Shown: piece by piece, positions 16,485 to 24,949 of the stretch
Layout of the letters: every line of letters begins with the position of its first letter
Numbering within the stretch: position 1 is the first letter of the stretch
Source: Luteolibacter yonseiensis
GTDB taxonomy: Bacteria; Verrucomicrobiota; Verrucomicrobiia; Verrucomicrobiales; Akkermansiaceae
DNA: 64,000 nt
Assembly: GCF_016595465.1 (NCBI RefSeq)
Contig: NZ_JAENIK010000004.1
Span: forward strand, 186,001 to 250,000
Direction: 5' to 3'
Position numbers and translations under genes: made by a program
Notes under the pieces: generated by a model
What the model saw: the letters and a program-made list of their open reading frames with translations, nothing else
What the model was told of the DNA's origin: nothing
Database searches by the model: none

Positions 16485-17534
16485 ATGACCGCCGCACTTG
16501 AAACACTGTTGCTCGCCTTTTCCTCCGGGGACGCGCCCGCCATCCCGCCACGGGCGCTCTTCATCGGGGCGGAGCCGCATCCGGCGCTGAAGGAATGGCC
16601 GGACATCACCGGATGGCAACCGCTCAAACCACTGGCCACCGCATGGGAAAAGGCCGGCTTCACACGTGCCGAAGATCCGCCTGAGGAAAAATTCCCCCTC
16701 GTCATGGTCCTGCCGGGCAAGTCACGGGACGAGACGCTGCTGTGGTTCGCCCATGCCCGCGACCGCCTGGCTCCGGGCGGCACGCTGTTGGTTTCGATGC
16801 CGAACACCGCAGGAGCGAGCCGTTTTGAAAAGGAACTCACCAAGGCCACCGGCGGCATCACCTCACTGCAGAAGCACAAATGCCGCGCCTTCCACGCCAC
16901 GGAGGACGGCACCTGGGATGAAGCGGTTTTCAACGAATGGCGCGCTCTGTCCGAGCCTCGTGAGGTTTCCGGATTCACCGTCGTGCCCGGAATTTTCAGC
17001 AGCGACCACATCGATCCCGGTTCGCAGCTTCTGGCCGACCACCTCCCCGCCCACCTGCGGGGCAAGGTGGCGGATCTCGGCGCGGGCTGGGGATTTCTCT
17101 CGGATGCCGTCTTGAAACGTTGCCCGAAGATCGAGCGGCTGGATCTCTATGAGGCGGACGCCCGAGCTCTGGACTGCGCGCGCATCAACCTGTCCCACCA
17201 TCGCGAGCCTGTGGCCAAGCTGAGTTCACCTCCCTGTCAGGCGGAGGAGGAAGAGAAAATCCATTTCCATTGGCACGATGTCACCATCGGCCTGCCGGAC
17301 ACCTATGATGTGATCATCATGAATCCTCCTTTCCACACCGGCCAGTCCACCGATGTCGATCTCGGCCGCGCGTTCCTCCGTACCGCCACCGCGTCGCTCA
17401 GGCGTGGAGGCAGGCTGCTCCTCGTCGCCAACCGCCAGCTCCCCTACGAAGCGGCCTTGGAGGTCAACGGTCTCGCCTGGCGCAAGATCGCCGAGGATAA
17501 AATCTACAAAATCCTGTTCGCGGAAAAGAGATAG
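16485..17534 (+). CDS. rsmC: RsmC-like 16S rRNA guanine-N2 methyltransferase
   Basis: 349 residues if translation starts at MTAALETLLLAF; the open frame continues upstream without conserved sequence, so the start is inferred by length (RsmC is about 343 residues). The N-terminal half is a degenerate methyltransferase fold (FPLVMVLPGKSRDETL). The C-terminal half holds the active Rossmann fold: VADLGAGWGFLSDAVL as SAM-binding motif I, a DLYEADARALD acidic loop, and catalytic NPPFHTG. RsmC methylates G1207 of 16S rRNA in E. coli; RlmG (23S) is a close alternative. It lies upstream of another rRNA modification gene, supporting a ribosome-maturation role. Confidence 0.8.
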   Translation: MTAALETLLLAFSSGDAPAIPPRALFIGAEPHPALKEWPDITGWQPLKPLATAWEKAGFTRAEDPPEEKFPLVMVLPGKSRDETLLWFAHARDRLAPGGTLLVSMPNTAGASRFEKELTKATGGITSLQKHKCRAFHATEDGTWDEAVFNEWRALSEPREVSGFTVVPGIFSSDHIDPGSQLLADHLPAHLRGKVADLGAGWGFLSDAVLKRCPKIERLDLYEADARALDCARINLSHHREPVAKLSSPPCQAEEEEKIHFHWHDVTIGLPDTYDVIIMNPPFHTGQSTDVDLGRAFLRTATASLRRGGRLLLVANRQLPYEAALEVNGLAWRKIAEDKIYKILFAEKR

Positions 17535-17535
17535 G

Positions 17536-17633
17536 CTCAAGACGACAAGACATAAGACTTAAGAAAAGACCGCCACTCCGCTCTGCATCTCTTGTATCTT
17601 TCCATCTCAAGTCTTACGTCTTGCCGTCTTAAG
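17536..17633. repeat. Long imperfect inverted repeat, 29-bp arms, 40-nt loop
   Basis: The left arm (17536-17564) and right arm (17605-17633) match at 25 of 29 positions when one is reverse-complemented. Each arm is itself built from AAGAC units spaced 7-8 bp apart. The four differences are transitions that would all be G-U pairs in RNA made from the minus strand, but A-C mismatches in plus-strand RNA. The element fills almost the whole spacer between the rsmC-like and rsuA-like genes. Confidence 0.85.
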
Positions 17634-17638
17634 TCTCT

Positions 17639-18352
17639 ATGAAACTCGTCAAACTCCTCGCCAATCTCGGCTACGGCTCGCGCAAAGAAGTCCAGCGCCT
17701 CATCAAATCCGGTGCCGTCACCGACGATGAAGGGAACGCACTGGCGGAAAACGACCTGCCACCTCACGAGAGCATCCTCTTCCGTGGCGAGGAACTGGAC
17801 CCGCCCGCGCCGCTGGTCATCATGCTGAACAAACCGGACGGCTACACATGCAGCAGCGACGACCCGGGCAGCACGATCTATGATCTGCTTCCCGAACGCT
17901 TCGCCCACCGCAACCCGGGCCTCAACCCCATCGGCCGGCTGGACAAAGACACCACCGGTTTCCTGCTGATGACGGATGACGGTAAATTGCTCCACAAGAT
18001 CATCCACCCCAAGTCCGGTTGCTGGAAAGTCTATCACGTCACGCTCGACCGTCCGCTGGAGGGTCATGAGACGGACCTTTTCTCTTCCGGCACATTGATG
18101 CTCAACAGCGAGAGCAAACCGCTCCTGCCCGCCAAGCTCGAAGTGCTGGGCGACAAGGAAGCGCTCATCACCCTGCACGAGGGCCGCTACCACCAGGTCC
18201 GCCGGATGTTCGCCGCCGCGGGAAACCACGTGCTGGAACTCAAGCGCATCTCCATCGGAGGGCTGAAAATGCCGGATGATCTGGAAGAGGGCGACTGGCG
18301 GGCGCTTGATGCGGATGAATTGGCGGCCGTTTTCCCGGCAACGCGCAATTGA
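17639..18352 (+). CDS. rsuA: RsuA-family 16S rRNA pseudouridine synthase
   Basis: 237 residues. An N-terminal S4 RNA-binding domain (MKLVKLLANLGYGSRKEVQRLIKSG, residues 1-45) is followed by the RsuA/RluE catalytic domain with the diagnostic GRLDKDTTGFLLMTDDG motif, whose aspartate is the nucleophile, and a later RYHQVRRMFAA signature. RsuA makes pseudouridine 516 in 16S rRNA; RluE/RluF-like specificity cannot be ruled out. The stop codon falls inside a 19-bp tandem duplication. Confidence 0.9.
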   Translation: MKLVKLLANLGYGSRKEVQRLIKSGAVTDDEGNALAENDLPPHESILFRGEELDPPAPLVIMLNKPDGYTCSSDDPGSTIYDLLPERFAHRNPGLNPIGRLDKDTTGFLLMTDDGKLLHKIIHPKSGCWKVYHVTLDRPLEGHETDLFSSGTLMLNSESKPLLPAKLEVLGDKEALITLHEGRYHQVRRMFAAAGNHVLELKRISIGGLKMPDDLEEGDWRALDADELAAVFPATRN

Positions 18353-18379
18353 CCGCTAATCGCGCAATTGACCGCTAAT
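18342..18379. repeat. Tandem 19-bp direct duplication spanning the rsuA stop
   Basis: Two exact adjacent copies of CGCGCAATTGACCGCTAAT (18342-18360 and 18361-18379), then a diverged third copy (GCGCAACCAGCCGTTAGCC). The rsuA TGA lies in the first copy, so the coding end is preserved. Confidence 0.9.
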
Positions 18380-18420
18380 CCGGCGCAACCAGCCGTTAGC
18401 CGCCTCTCCCGGACTCCGGC

Positions 18421-19353
18421 ATGGTCTTCGGCGTCATGCAACGCCGTATCCTCTCCATTCTTCTCGCCAGTGCCACCCTCGCGCTCGCCGCTCCACCTGA
18501 ACAAGATCGTCAGGCTATTTTGAAAATGGCGGGAAACTTCAAGGTCACCTTCGACTTTGAGGAAACCTACCCCATCGCTCCGGACTACAAGCCGCTCAGC
18601 AAGAAGTATCACGAGGAAGCCGTCGAGGTGGTTGCCGTGGCGGAAGACACGCCGGAGCGCATCACGCTCCAGCACCTGCTGGTGGTCGGCACCGCCGAGA
18701 AGTCCCGCGTCATCAAGCACTGGGCCCAGATCTGGACCTGGCAGGACACCCGCATCCTCGACTACGCCGGCAGCGAAGGAGTGGACGCATGGGAACGCGA
18801 TACCGTCACCCCGGAACAGGCCGCGGGCAAATGGTCGCAACTCGTCACCAGCGTGGACGACACCCCGCGCTACGAAAGCCTCGGCAAGTGGACACATGAG
18901 TTCGGCGAATCCTCATGGATCAGCGAGCCCACCCGCCGCCCGCTGCCACGCCGCGAGTACGAAGCCCGCGACGACTATGATTATCTGATCGTCCTCAACC
19001 GGCACACCCTCACCCCCACCGGCTGGGTCCACGCCCAGGACAACCAGAAGGTGGTGGACCGCGACGGCAAGAAATTCGTCCTCTCCCGCGAAACCGGCTT
19101 GAACCAGTACAACCACACCGATGACGCGCTCGCCGCGAAAGGTAGCGACTGGTGGAAGGAAAATTCAACCGTCTGGAACTCGATCCGCAACTTCTGGATC
19201 GATGCCGGCCAAAAGGACGGCGCGAAATTCACCTACCTCACCACCACCGGCGGCGTCGGCCTGAGCAAGAAGTTCAACGAGCTGGAAAAGGAAAAACCCG
19301 CTCCGGACGCCATCGTCCAGGCCCTGACCCCCTACCTCTCCTCAGCACAATAA
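18421..19353 (+). CDS. DUF6607 family exported protein
   Basis: 310 residues from the first ATG; a second ATG at 18436 gives a cleaner signal peptide (MQRRILSILLASATLALAAP) and may be the true start. The mature part shows the DUF6607 pattern: FKVTFDFEETYPIAPDY near the N-terminus, HWAQIWTWQDTRILDYAG, a TRRPLPRREYEARDDYD segment and YNHTDDALAAKGSDWW. The family is found in Bacteroidetes, Proteobacteria and Verrucomicrobia without an assigned function. It would be periplasmic or surface-exposed. It stands alone, 23 bp before the PEP-CTERM gene. Confidence 0.85.
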   Translation: MVFGVMQRRILSILLASATLALAAPPEQDRQAILKMAGNFKVTFDFEETYPIAPDYKPLSKKYHEEAVEVVAVAEDTPERITLQHLLVVGTAEKSRVIKHWAQIWTWQDTRILDYAGSEGVDAWERDTVTPEQAAGKWSQLVTSVDDTPRYESLGKWTHEFGESSWISEPTRRPLPRREYEARDDYDYLIVLNRHTLTPTGWVHAQDNQKVVDRDGKKFVLSRETGLNQYNHTDDALAAKGSDWWKENSTVWNSIRNFWIDAGQKDGAKFTYLTTTGGVGLSKKFNELEKEKPAPDAIVQALTPYLSSAQ

Positions 19354-19376
19354 TTTCCAATAGATAGAACAGTAAC

Positions 19377-20018
19377 ATGAAATCACTCGCTCTCCTCCTC
19401 GCCCTTTCCGCCCCCGCGTTCGCCGCCGTCACCTACACCCTGCCGGGAACAACCGAAAGCGGCACATGGACGTTCAATCGCACCAATTATCCGGTCGCCA
19501 CCTATAACGGCGAATTTCCAAATGCCGCGAATCCATGGGGTGCCCCCGCAGCGGTCAGCAGCGGATCTTCCAGCGCGCTCCTCAACAAGGTGAGCGGCAG
19601 CAGCGCCTACATGGCTTCCGGCGGATTCATGTACACCGCCGGGACTTCATCCAGCTTCACCCTTTCCGACAGCAGCCCGCTCGCCTCCCTGGCAACCATC
19701 GTTTTCCAAGGCAAGATCAGCGATGATTTCTCGGGGGCTCCGACTTTCAGCTACAACGGCGGAACCCAGGCTCTCGCGGCCGATTTCACCACCGTCTGGA
19801 CAGCCGCCGGATATCCCGACCGTGCGTGGCAATGGGATCTCACCGGCATCTCCGTCCCGATCACCAGTTACGAAATCAACTTCACCGGCCACTTCGCGGC
19901 CAATTCGTTCACCCTGGATGCCAGCGACACCTTCGCCCAAGTCATCCCGGAGCCCACCTCGGCATTGTTGGGATTCGCTGCCCTGAGCTTCACCTGTATC
20001 CGCCGTCGTCGTGCATAA
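19377..20018 (+). CDS. PEP-CTERM sorting domain protein
   Basis: 213 residues. It has a signal peptide (MKSLALLLALSAPAFA), a beta-rich, Ser/Gly/Thr-rich body without catalytic motifs, and a C-terminal tail with VIPEPTSALLGFAAL followed by basic RRRR, which is the PEP-CTERM tripartite signal (PEP, hydrophobic helix, Arg cluster). The family is processed by exosortase and retained in or released through the envelope, usually in exopolysaccharide-producing bacteria. No exosortase gene is in this window. The stop overlaps the GTG start of the next gene. Confidence 0.9.
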   Translation: MKSLALLLALSAPAFAAVTYTLPGTTESGTWTFNRTNYPVATYNGEFPNAANPWGAPAAVSSGSSSALLNKVSGSSAYMASGGFMYTAGTSSSFTLSDSSPLASLATIVFQGKISDDFSGAPTFSYNGGTQALAADFTTVWTAAGYPDRAWQWDLTGISVPITSYEINFTGHFAANSFTLDASDTFAQVIPEPTSALLGFAALSFTCIRRRRA

Positions 20019-21141
20019 ATCGTTTTTGTCCGCACGCGTGAGCGTGCTCCTGCTGCTCGGTGCCACCGGCCTCACGGCCGCTGGCACCGGGCCTTTCTCC
20101 TCCCAGGCGCAGTCCCCCACGGCCGACCTCTGGATGTATCCGAATGCCAACAATTTGGGCGGCGGAGGCACGGCATCCACGTTCACCGCGTTGCCGACCG
20201 TCTATAGTCCGCCGGAGGAAGACCGTCTCGCGCAATTCGTCGTCCGGTTCAACACGGTGGCGGCGGGCATCCCCGCCGGACTGGGAGTCGACAATTATGA
20301 TGTCTCCCGGATCGCCTTGACCTGCATTCTCACGGCAGGGGGAATCCGCTACGACGCCACGGAAGACCCGCGCTCGTCTTACGGACCAGGATCGACAGCG
20401 GACCCCGACGCGGGTCGTCCTCTGGAAGTCTATGGCACCGGTTTCCGGAACAATTTCACCGCTGCGACGTTCACTGAAAGCTCTGCTTTCGGTCCCAAGA
20501 CGGCCGGCGGACGGAACGCCTACGCCATGAGCTACACCCCCGCCGGAGTGGCGCGGGATGTCAGTAACAACGTGACCGGTGGTTTCGATTCGATGCCTTG
20601 GGCGATCGGTAAAATCCAGACCCGGCCATTCAATGGCGGGGCATGGACGCAGCTCGCTCCCGGTGCGATGGTCCCGGATGATCCGAATCTGCTGATCGCC
20701 GCGGTATTCGAACTGAACACCACCCTGCCCGGAGTCGCGAATTATGTGAAAACATCGCTCAACCAGGGCTACATCTGGCTGACCGTCAGTTCGCTCCATT
20801 CCACCGAGCAACAGGCGTTCAGCGGATTTCCCCAGTTCTATACCAAGGAAAACGCGGAACATGCGCTCTTCGGGTTCATGGCTCCCTCCTTGAACGTCAC
20901 CTATTCCCTGCCCGTCAAGGTGATCACCTTTTCCAGAAACGAAACGGCGCAAACCGCCAGCATCACCTGGAACGGGTCACCCGGCTATAAATACACGGTG
21001 GAAAGATCCGAGACGATGGCGGTCGGAAGCTGGACGCCGGTCCATAGCGTCACTCCCACGAGCGCCGGCAACCTGAACTGGTCCGGAAGCAGCCCCTCCC
21101 CCAAGTCGTTCTACCGGATATCCCGCATAGTCAAACCATGA
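20011..21141 (+). CDS. Exported protein of unknown function between PEP-CTERM and pseudopilin genes
   Basis: 376 residues from a GTG that overlaps the previous stop by 8 nt. It has a signal peptide (LSARVSVLLLLGATGLTAAG). The body is beta-rich with a segment YRISRIVKP at the C-terminus and an ENAEHALFGFMAPSLNVTYSL region. The last 70 residues (ITWNGSPGYKYTVERSETMAVGSWTPV) read like the short immunoglobulin-like C-terminal domain that is frequent in verrucomicrobial surface proteins. I do not recognise the main domain. The next gene starts 4 nt before its end (ATGA overlap), so the three genes are co-translated. Confidence 0.75.
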   Translation: MHKSFLSARVSVLLLLGATGLTAAGTGPFSSQAQSPTADLWMYPNANNLGGGGTASTFTALPTVYSPPEEDRLAQFVVRFNTVAAGIPAGLGVDNYDVSRIALTCILTAGGIRYDATEDPRSSYGPGSTADPDAGRPLEVYGTGFRNNFTAATFTESSAFGPKTAGGRNAYAMSYTPAGVARDVSNNVTGGFDSMPWAIGKIQTRPFNGGAWTQLAPGAMVPDDPNLLIAAVFELNTTLPGVANYVKTSLNQGYIWLTVSSLHSTEQQAFSGFPQFYTKENAEHALFGFMAPSLNVTYSLPVKVITFSRNETAQTASITWNGSPGYKYTVERSETMAVGSWTPVHSVTPTSAGNLNWSGSSPSPKSFYRISRIVKP

Positions 21142-21947
21142 AACACCGTTCCCCAGGATTCACACTGGTCGAGCTGCTGGTCACGATCACCGTCACGATC
21201 TCATTGGCCGCGCTCGGCATGCTCGGCTACCGCAGCGCGAAGGAGAAAGCCAAGTCCATCGTGGAAATCAACGCCGCGAGAAACCTGATCACGGGCTACC
21301 TCGGTTATGCCGCGGACCACAGCAGCCAGGTGATGCCGGGGTTCAAGGCCGACCCGGATGCGATGAACCTGAAGGGAGAGCTGATGGCTTTCCCGATGAA
21401 CGCCCGTTATCCCTACCGGCTGATGGCGAACGTGCCGGCGATTGACGGCATCATCTTCTACAATGGTAACGAGGGGCTCCTGCACAAGGAGAACAACGAT
21501 TACGAGATCAGCCTCAGGCCGAACCTCGGCATCAATGCAGAACTGGTGGGCGGCAATTTCGGCTCGGCGTCCGCCTTGCTGAACGCCGCGCAGACCCGGC
21601 TCGTCTCGGTCTATGGAAAATATTACCTCTCGCATCTTTCCGAAGCGGACGATCCCAGCAAATTGATCGTTTTCGCATCCTCCCGCTATACGAAGGACGA
21701 ACCGGGTTATTTCGAAATCAAGCCGCCCAACATGACCGCCAATGTCTGGAGCAGCGATAAATTCGAGAAGGAAGGAACAGCCTCCAAGCACGGCTATGTT
21801 GACTTCCGCTGGAGCGGAAAGGCGGTCTGCGCGATGTTGGGCGGAAATGTCGAGCTGCTGGATGAGGAACAGATGCGGGACATGCGCCGCTGGTCCATCC
21901 AGGCGTGCCGCGCGAACGACGAGGATTTCCGGATCAGCAGGCAATAG
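21138..21947 (+). CDS. Pseudopilin-like protein with prepilin N-methylation motif
   Basis: 269 residues. It has the prepilin leader and cleavage site GFTLVELLVTITV with the conserved glutamate at +5, followed by one long hydrophobic helix. The soluble part has no classical pilin disulphide pair. Near the C-terminus HGYVDFRWSGKAVCAMLGGNVELLDEEQM resembles the H-x-G...DG-like ending common in the expanded verrucomicrobial and planctomycetal pseudopilins. It needs a prepilin peptidase, which is not encoded here. Its coupling to the PEP-CTERM gene suggests a minor pseudopilin or a surface protein rather than a major pilus subunit. Confidence 0.85.
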   Translation: MKHRSPGFTLVELLVTITVTISLAALGMLGYRSAKEKAKSIVEINAARNLITGYLGYAADHSSQVMPGFKADPDAMNLKGELMAFPMNARYPYRLMANVPAIDGIIFYNGNEGLLHKENNDYEISLRPNLGINAELVGGNFGSASALLNAAQTRLVSVYGKYYLSHLSEADDPSKLIVFASSRYTKDEPGYFEIKPPNMTANVWSSDKFEKEGTASKHGYVDFRWSGKAVCAMLGGNVELLDEEQMRDMRRWSIQACRANDEDFRISRQ

Positions 21948-21965
21948 ATGCTGTTCCGGAGACGG

Positions 21966-23531
21966 TCACTCCGCCGCGACTTCGGCGGCGGGGGTTTCCC
22001 GTTCCGGTGTTTCGGTGGGATCCCCCCAGCTCCGCCAGCCTTCCCTGAGCTCGAGGGCCATCCACTTCGCGAGCATCGGGAAAAACGTCAGCATGTTTCC
22101 GCGGTTCAGCTTGAAGCCGGGGATGAGGCAGCGGTTCAGCCTGTTGCTTTTCCCCAGCCTGCCCTCCTTGCGGCGGCGGCGGGCGATCTGGGCGAAGCGC
22201 CGGTTGTAGGTGCCCATCAAAGCAGCGAAGAGCTTTCCACTCGGCGGGGAAAACGGAGGGAAATGAAGCGCCGTCTCCCCCATGTTGAACGGCACCTCGA
22301 CGACTCCCCAATAGTAAAGTCCGAGGTCCATCTGGAAGGCGAGGCTCATGAGGTCGTATTCCCCCATGTACTCATATTTGTCCTTGTAGAGCGAGGTGAA
22401 CCAACGGCGGTGGCTGATGGCGAAATCACGGTTGTATTTTTCATAGGTCGCCGGGGTGTTCAGCCCCTTGCGCTGTTGCGTGATGAGGTTCGCGGCGCTG
22501 CTGGTGGTGAATGAAATCCAGTCCATGCCAGGGCTGTAGAAGGGATCCATGAACGCGGCGGCGTCCCCCACCAGCACGAAACCATCCCCGGCGAAGGTGG
22601 TGCTGTAGTAGGCGAGGTTTTTCCGCCAGAGCTGGTCGTCCTCGTGATAGGTCGCGTCCTGGATCATCTCCCTGCCCACGGGATGCTCCATGAGAAACGC
22701 CTTCACGCGCTCGCCGATGCTGCCGCCGTCTTTCGGGAAATCCACCAGCCGTTGGTCGAACACCACCCCCACGCTCACGTCCCCACCCTTGAGCGGAATC
22801 CACCAGCTCCACCAGCCGTCGCCGATGACGTGGTTCGTCGCGGTGTTCCGGGTGCCGTAGACGGCCTTGGACCATTCCGGAAATTTCAACGCCAGCTCAC
22901 GGCTGTCCCAGTCCTTCACCCCTGTCCACCGGGACCACGCGGCGGCGGTGGGGTGCTCGGTGTTCGACTTCCACCAGCCTTCCTTGCGCGCGAGCATGGC
23001 CGCGAGGCCCGACGCGTCCACGATCCAGCGGGCGGTGGCGGTCTGGCGTTTGTCACCATGGCGGATTTCCATTGTCTGATCGCCGCCCGGGTTGAGCTGG
23101 ATTTTTGAAACGGTGGCCGGGCGCAGGATCATGGCACCCGCCTCCCCCGCGCGACGCAGGACCTCCTCGTCGAAGGCGGCCCGGTCCAACTGGAAGGAAG
23201 GAATGCGGGACAGGTATTTCGCCCCCAGCTCGCTGGCCTCGCCGAGAGACTTCACGTCATCATTCCTGAACCAGAAACGCAGCCCCTGTTTCACGAGATG
23301 TTTCTCATTCAGATAGGAAGTCATGCCCAGCACGCGGCACATGAAATAACCGCTGATCTCCACCGTCGCCTCGCCGACACGGCGCGAAAGGCGCTCGGTT
23401 TTTTCAACGATGAGCACCCGGATTCCCGGATTCTGCCGCATGAGCAGGGTCGCGGTGGCCGCCCCTGAGAGAGCCCCACCGATCACGACGACATCATAAC
23501 TCGCGGACTCCGGGAAATCTTCGGTATTCAT
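21966..23531 (-). CDS. FAD-dependent oxidoreductase, flavin-dependent halogenase-like (1)
   Basis: 521 residues from the ATG at 23531 (an upstream extension lacks the conserved start). The FAD-binding motif is VVVIGGALSGAATATLL, with the first glycine position slightly changed, then GEATVE. It contains W-S-W-W-I-P (within residues about 235-247), the WxWxIP signature of flavin-dependent halogenases, and LVGDAAAFMDPFYSPGMDW, the second FAD motif. The catalytic halogenase lysine cannot be placed with confidence. Geranylgeranyl-reductase-like and monooxygenase relatives share the fold. It is transcribed divergently from a related enzyme, with 94 bp between the starts. No PKS or NRPS genes are nearby. 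Confidence 0.75.
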   Translation of the reverse strand: MNTEDFPESASYDVVVIGGALSGAATATLLMRQNPGIRVLIVEKTERLSRRVGEATVEISGYFMCRVLGMTSYLNEKHLVKQGLRFWFRNDDVKSLGEASELGAKYLSRIPSFQLDRAAFDEEVLRRAGEAGAMILRPATVSKIQLNPGGDQTMEIRHGDKRQTATARWIVDASGLAAMLARKEGWWKSNTEHPTAAAWSRWTGVKDWDSRELALKFPEWSKAVYGTRNTATNHVIGDGWWSWWIPLKGGDVSVGVVFDQRLVDFPKDGGSIGERVKAFLMEHPVGREMIQDATYHEDDQLWRKNLAYYSTTFAGDGFVLVGDAAAFMDPFYSPGMDWISFTTSSAANLITQQRKGLNTPATYEKYNRDFAISHRRWFTSLYKDKYEYMGEYDLMSLAFQMDLGLYYWGVVEVPFNMGETALHFPPFSPPSGKLFAALMGTYNRRFAQIARRRRKEGRLGKSNRLNRCLIPGFKLNRGNMLTFFPMLAKWMALELREGWRSWGDPTETPERETPAAEVAAE

Positions 23532-23625
23532 TGTCACGATCCTTCGCTTGATCGGGAGGAAATGCAACTCCGGGAGTCAAACAAGCGGTTGCGCGGAAAT
23601 CAGGATTCCTCCACATTCCCGCCAC

Positions 23626-24897
23626 ATGCCCGCACCCGCCACCTCCGACACTCACTGGGACGTCATCATCATCGGCGGAGGTCCTGCGGGATCGACCGCC
23701 GCGACGACGCTCGCACAGGCGGGGAGACGGGTGCTGGTGTTGGAAAAAGCGAAATTCCCCCGGTTCCATATCGGCGAATCATTGTTGCCCTACAACCGCC
23801 GGATCTTCGATGACCTCGGGGTCTGGGAAAAAATCGCGGCGGAAGGCTTCACGAAAAAACGCGCCGCGCAATTCGTCATGGGAAACGGCTCGCGTGCCAA
23901 CCGGCTGGATTTCTCGAAGGGCGCTTTCACCAAATATCCCGAGGCGGTGCAGGTCGAGCGCTCCAGGTTCGACGACATCCTGCTCCATCACTCGCGCGAG
24001 AATGGTGCCGAAGTCCGCGAGGAAAGCACCGTGCTGGAACACCGCGTGGAGGCCGGCAGGGTCGTCATCCGCTACCGCGCGGCGGATGGAGCCGAGCAGG
24101 AGATCACCGCTCCCTATCTGATCGATGCGAGCGGACTGCACAATTTCACCGCGAACCGTGAGAAGCTGCGCGAATATTATCCAGGCCACAAGAAGATCGC
24201 GATTTTCAGCCACTTCTCGGGAATTGACATGCCGACAGGCGAGGAAGAGGGGGACATCCTCATCATCCGCCGCGAGAAATCGTGGTGCTGGATGATTCCC
24301 CTTGCCCCGGACAAGACCAGTGTCGGCCTCGTGATCGATGCGGCGGATTTCAAGGCGCTCGGGAAAAAACCGCAGCAGGTGTTCGACGAGGCGGTGGCGG
24401 ACACCCCGGTCATCCGCAAGCGTTTCCGGAACGCGGAAATGAAGGAGGAACTCCATGTCATCGTGGATTTCTCCTATAAAAACCACACGCTCGTCTCTCC
24501 CCGGGTGGTCCGCGTGGGCGATTCATCGGGTTTCATCGACCCCATGTTTTCAAGCGGAGTGCTCCTGGCGATGACCAGCGGCCAACAGGGAGCGCAAGTC
24601 ATCCACGAGGCGCTGGAGACGGGAAACGCCCTGACCGCCGGGATGAAGCGCTACGAGAAGGACAACCGCAAGCGCATCGCGATCTACTGGGAGTTCATTG
24701 AAAATTTCTACAAAAACCACTTCGCGCAGATCTTTTTCCAACCCTACAACCGCTGGGGCATGGTGTGCTCGATCAATGCGATCCTCGCGGGCTGCACCTC
24801 GCCGCCATTCGCCGTCCGGTGGCGGCTGCGGGTGTTCTTCCTCCTCGCATGGCTGAACAAGCACGTGCCGGTGGCGAAGCGGATCAAGATCAGTTAG
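23626..24897 (+). CDS. FAD-dependent oxidoreductase, flavin-dependent halogenase-like (2)
   Basis: 423 residues from MPAPATS; the open frame begins earlier but the conserved fold starts only after this ATG. Classic dinucleotide motif IIIGGGPAGSTAATTLAQAG, then FPRFHIGESLLP, which matches tryptophan-halogenase relatives, and W-C-W-M-I-P at residue 220 (WxWxIP). VRVGDSSGFIDPMFSSGV is the second FAD motif. Close relatives are annotated as tryptophan 7-halogenase-like or NAD(P)/FAD-dependent oxidoreductases. The shared signature with the divergent neighbour suggests that both arose from one ancestor and may act on related substrates. Confidence 0.8.
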   Translation: MPAPATSDTHWDVIIIGGGPAGSTAATTLAQAGRRVLVLEKAKFPRFHIGESLLPYNRRIFDDLGVWEKIAAEGFTKKRAAQFVMGNGSRANRLDFSKGAFTKYPEAVQVERSRFDDILLHHSRENGAEVREESTVLEHRVEAGRVVIRYRAADGAEQEITAPYLIDASGLHNFTANREKLREYYPGHKKIAIFSHFSGIDMPTGEEEGDILIIRREKSWCWMIPLAPDKTSVGLVIDAADFKALGKKPQQVFDEAVADTPVIRKRFRNAEMKEELHVIVDFSYKNHTLVSPRVVRVGDSSGFIDPMFSSGVLLAMTSGQQGAQVIHEALETGNALTAGMKRYEKDNRKRIAIYWEFIENFYKNHFAQIFFQPYNRWGMVCSINAILAGCTSPPFAVRWRLRVFFLLAWLNKHVPVAKRIKIS

Positions 24898-24949
24898 ACC
24901 ACACCACGTTTTCCCTTGAAAGCCCGGGCGGGAAAGACAACTTGGGTGG

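Noticed and set aside
17536..17633. Possible CRISPR-type or insertion-sequence end interpretation of the inverted repeat
   Set aside because: There is one pair of arms only, no spacer series, no transposase gene and no target duplication visible.
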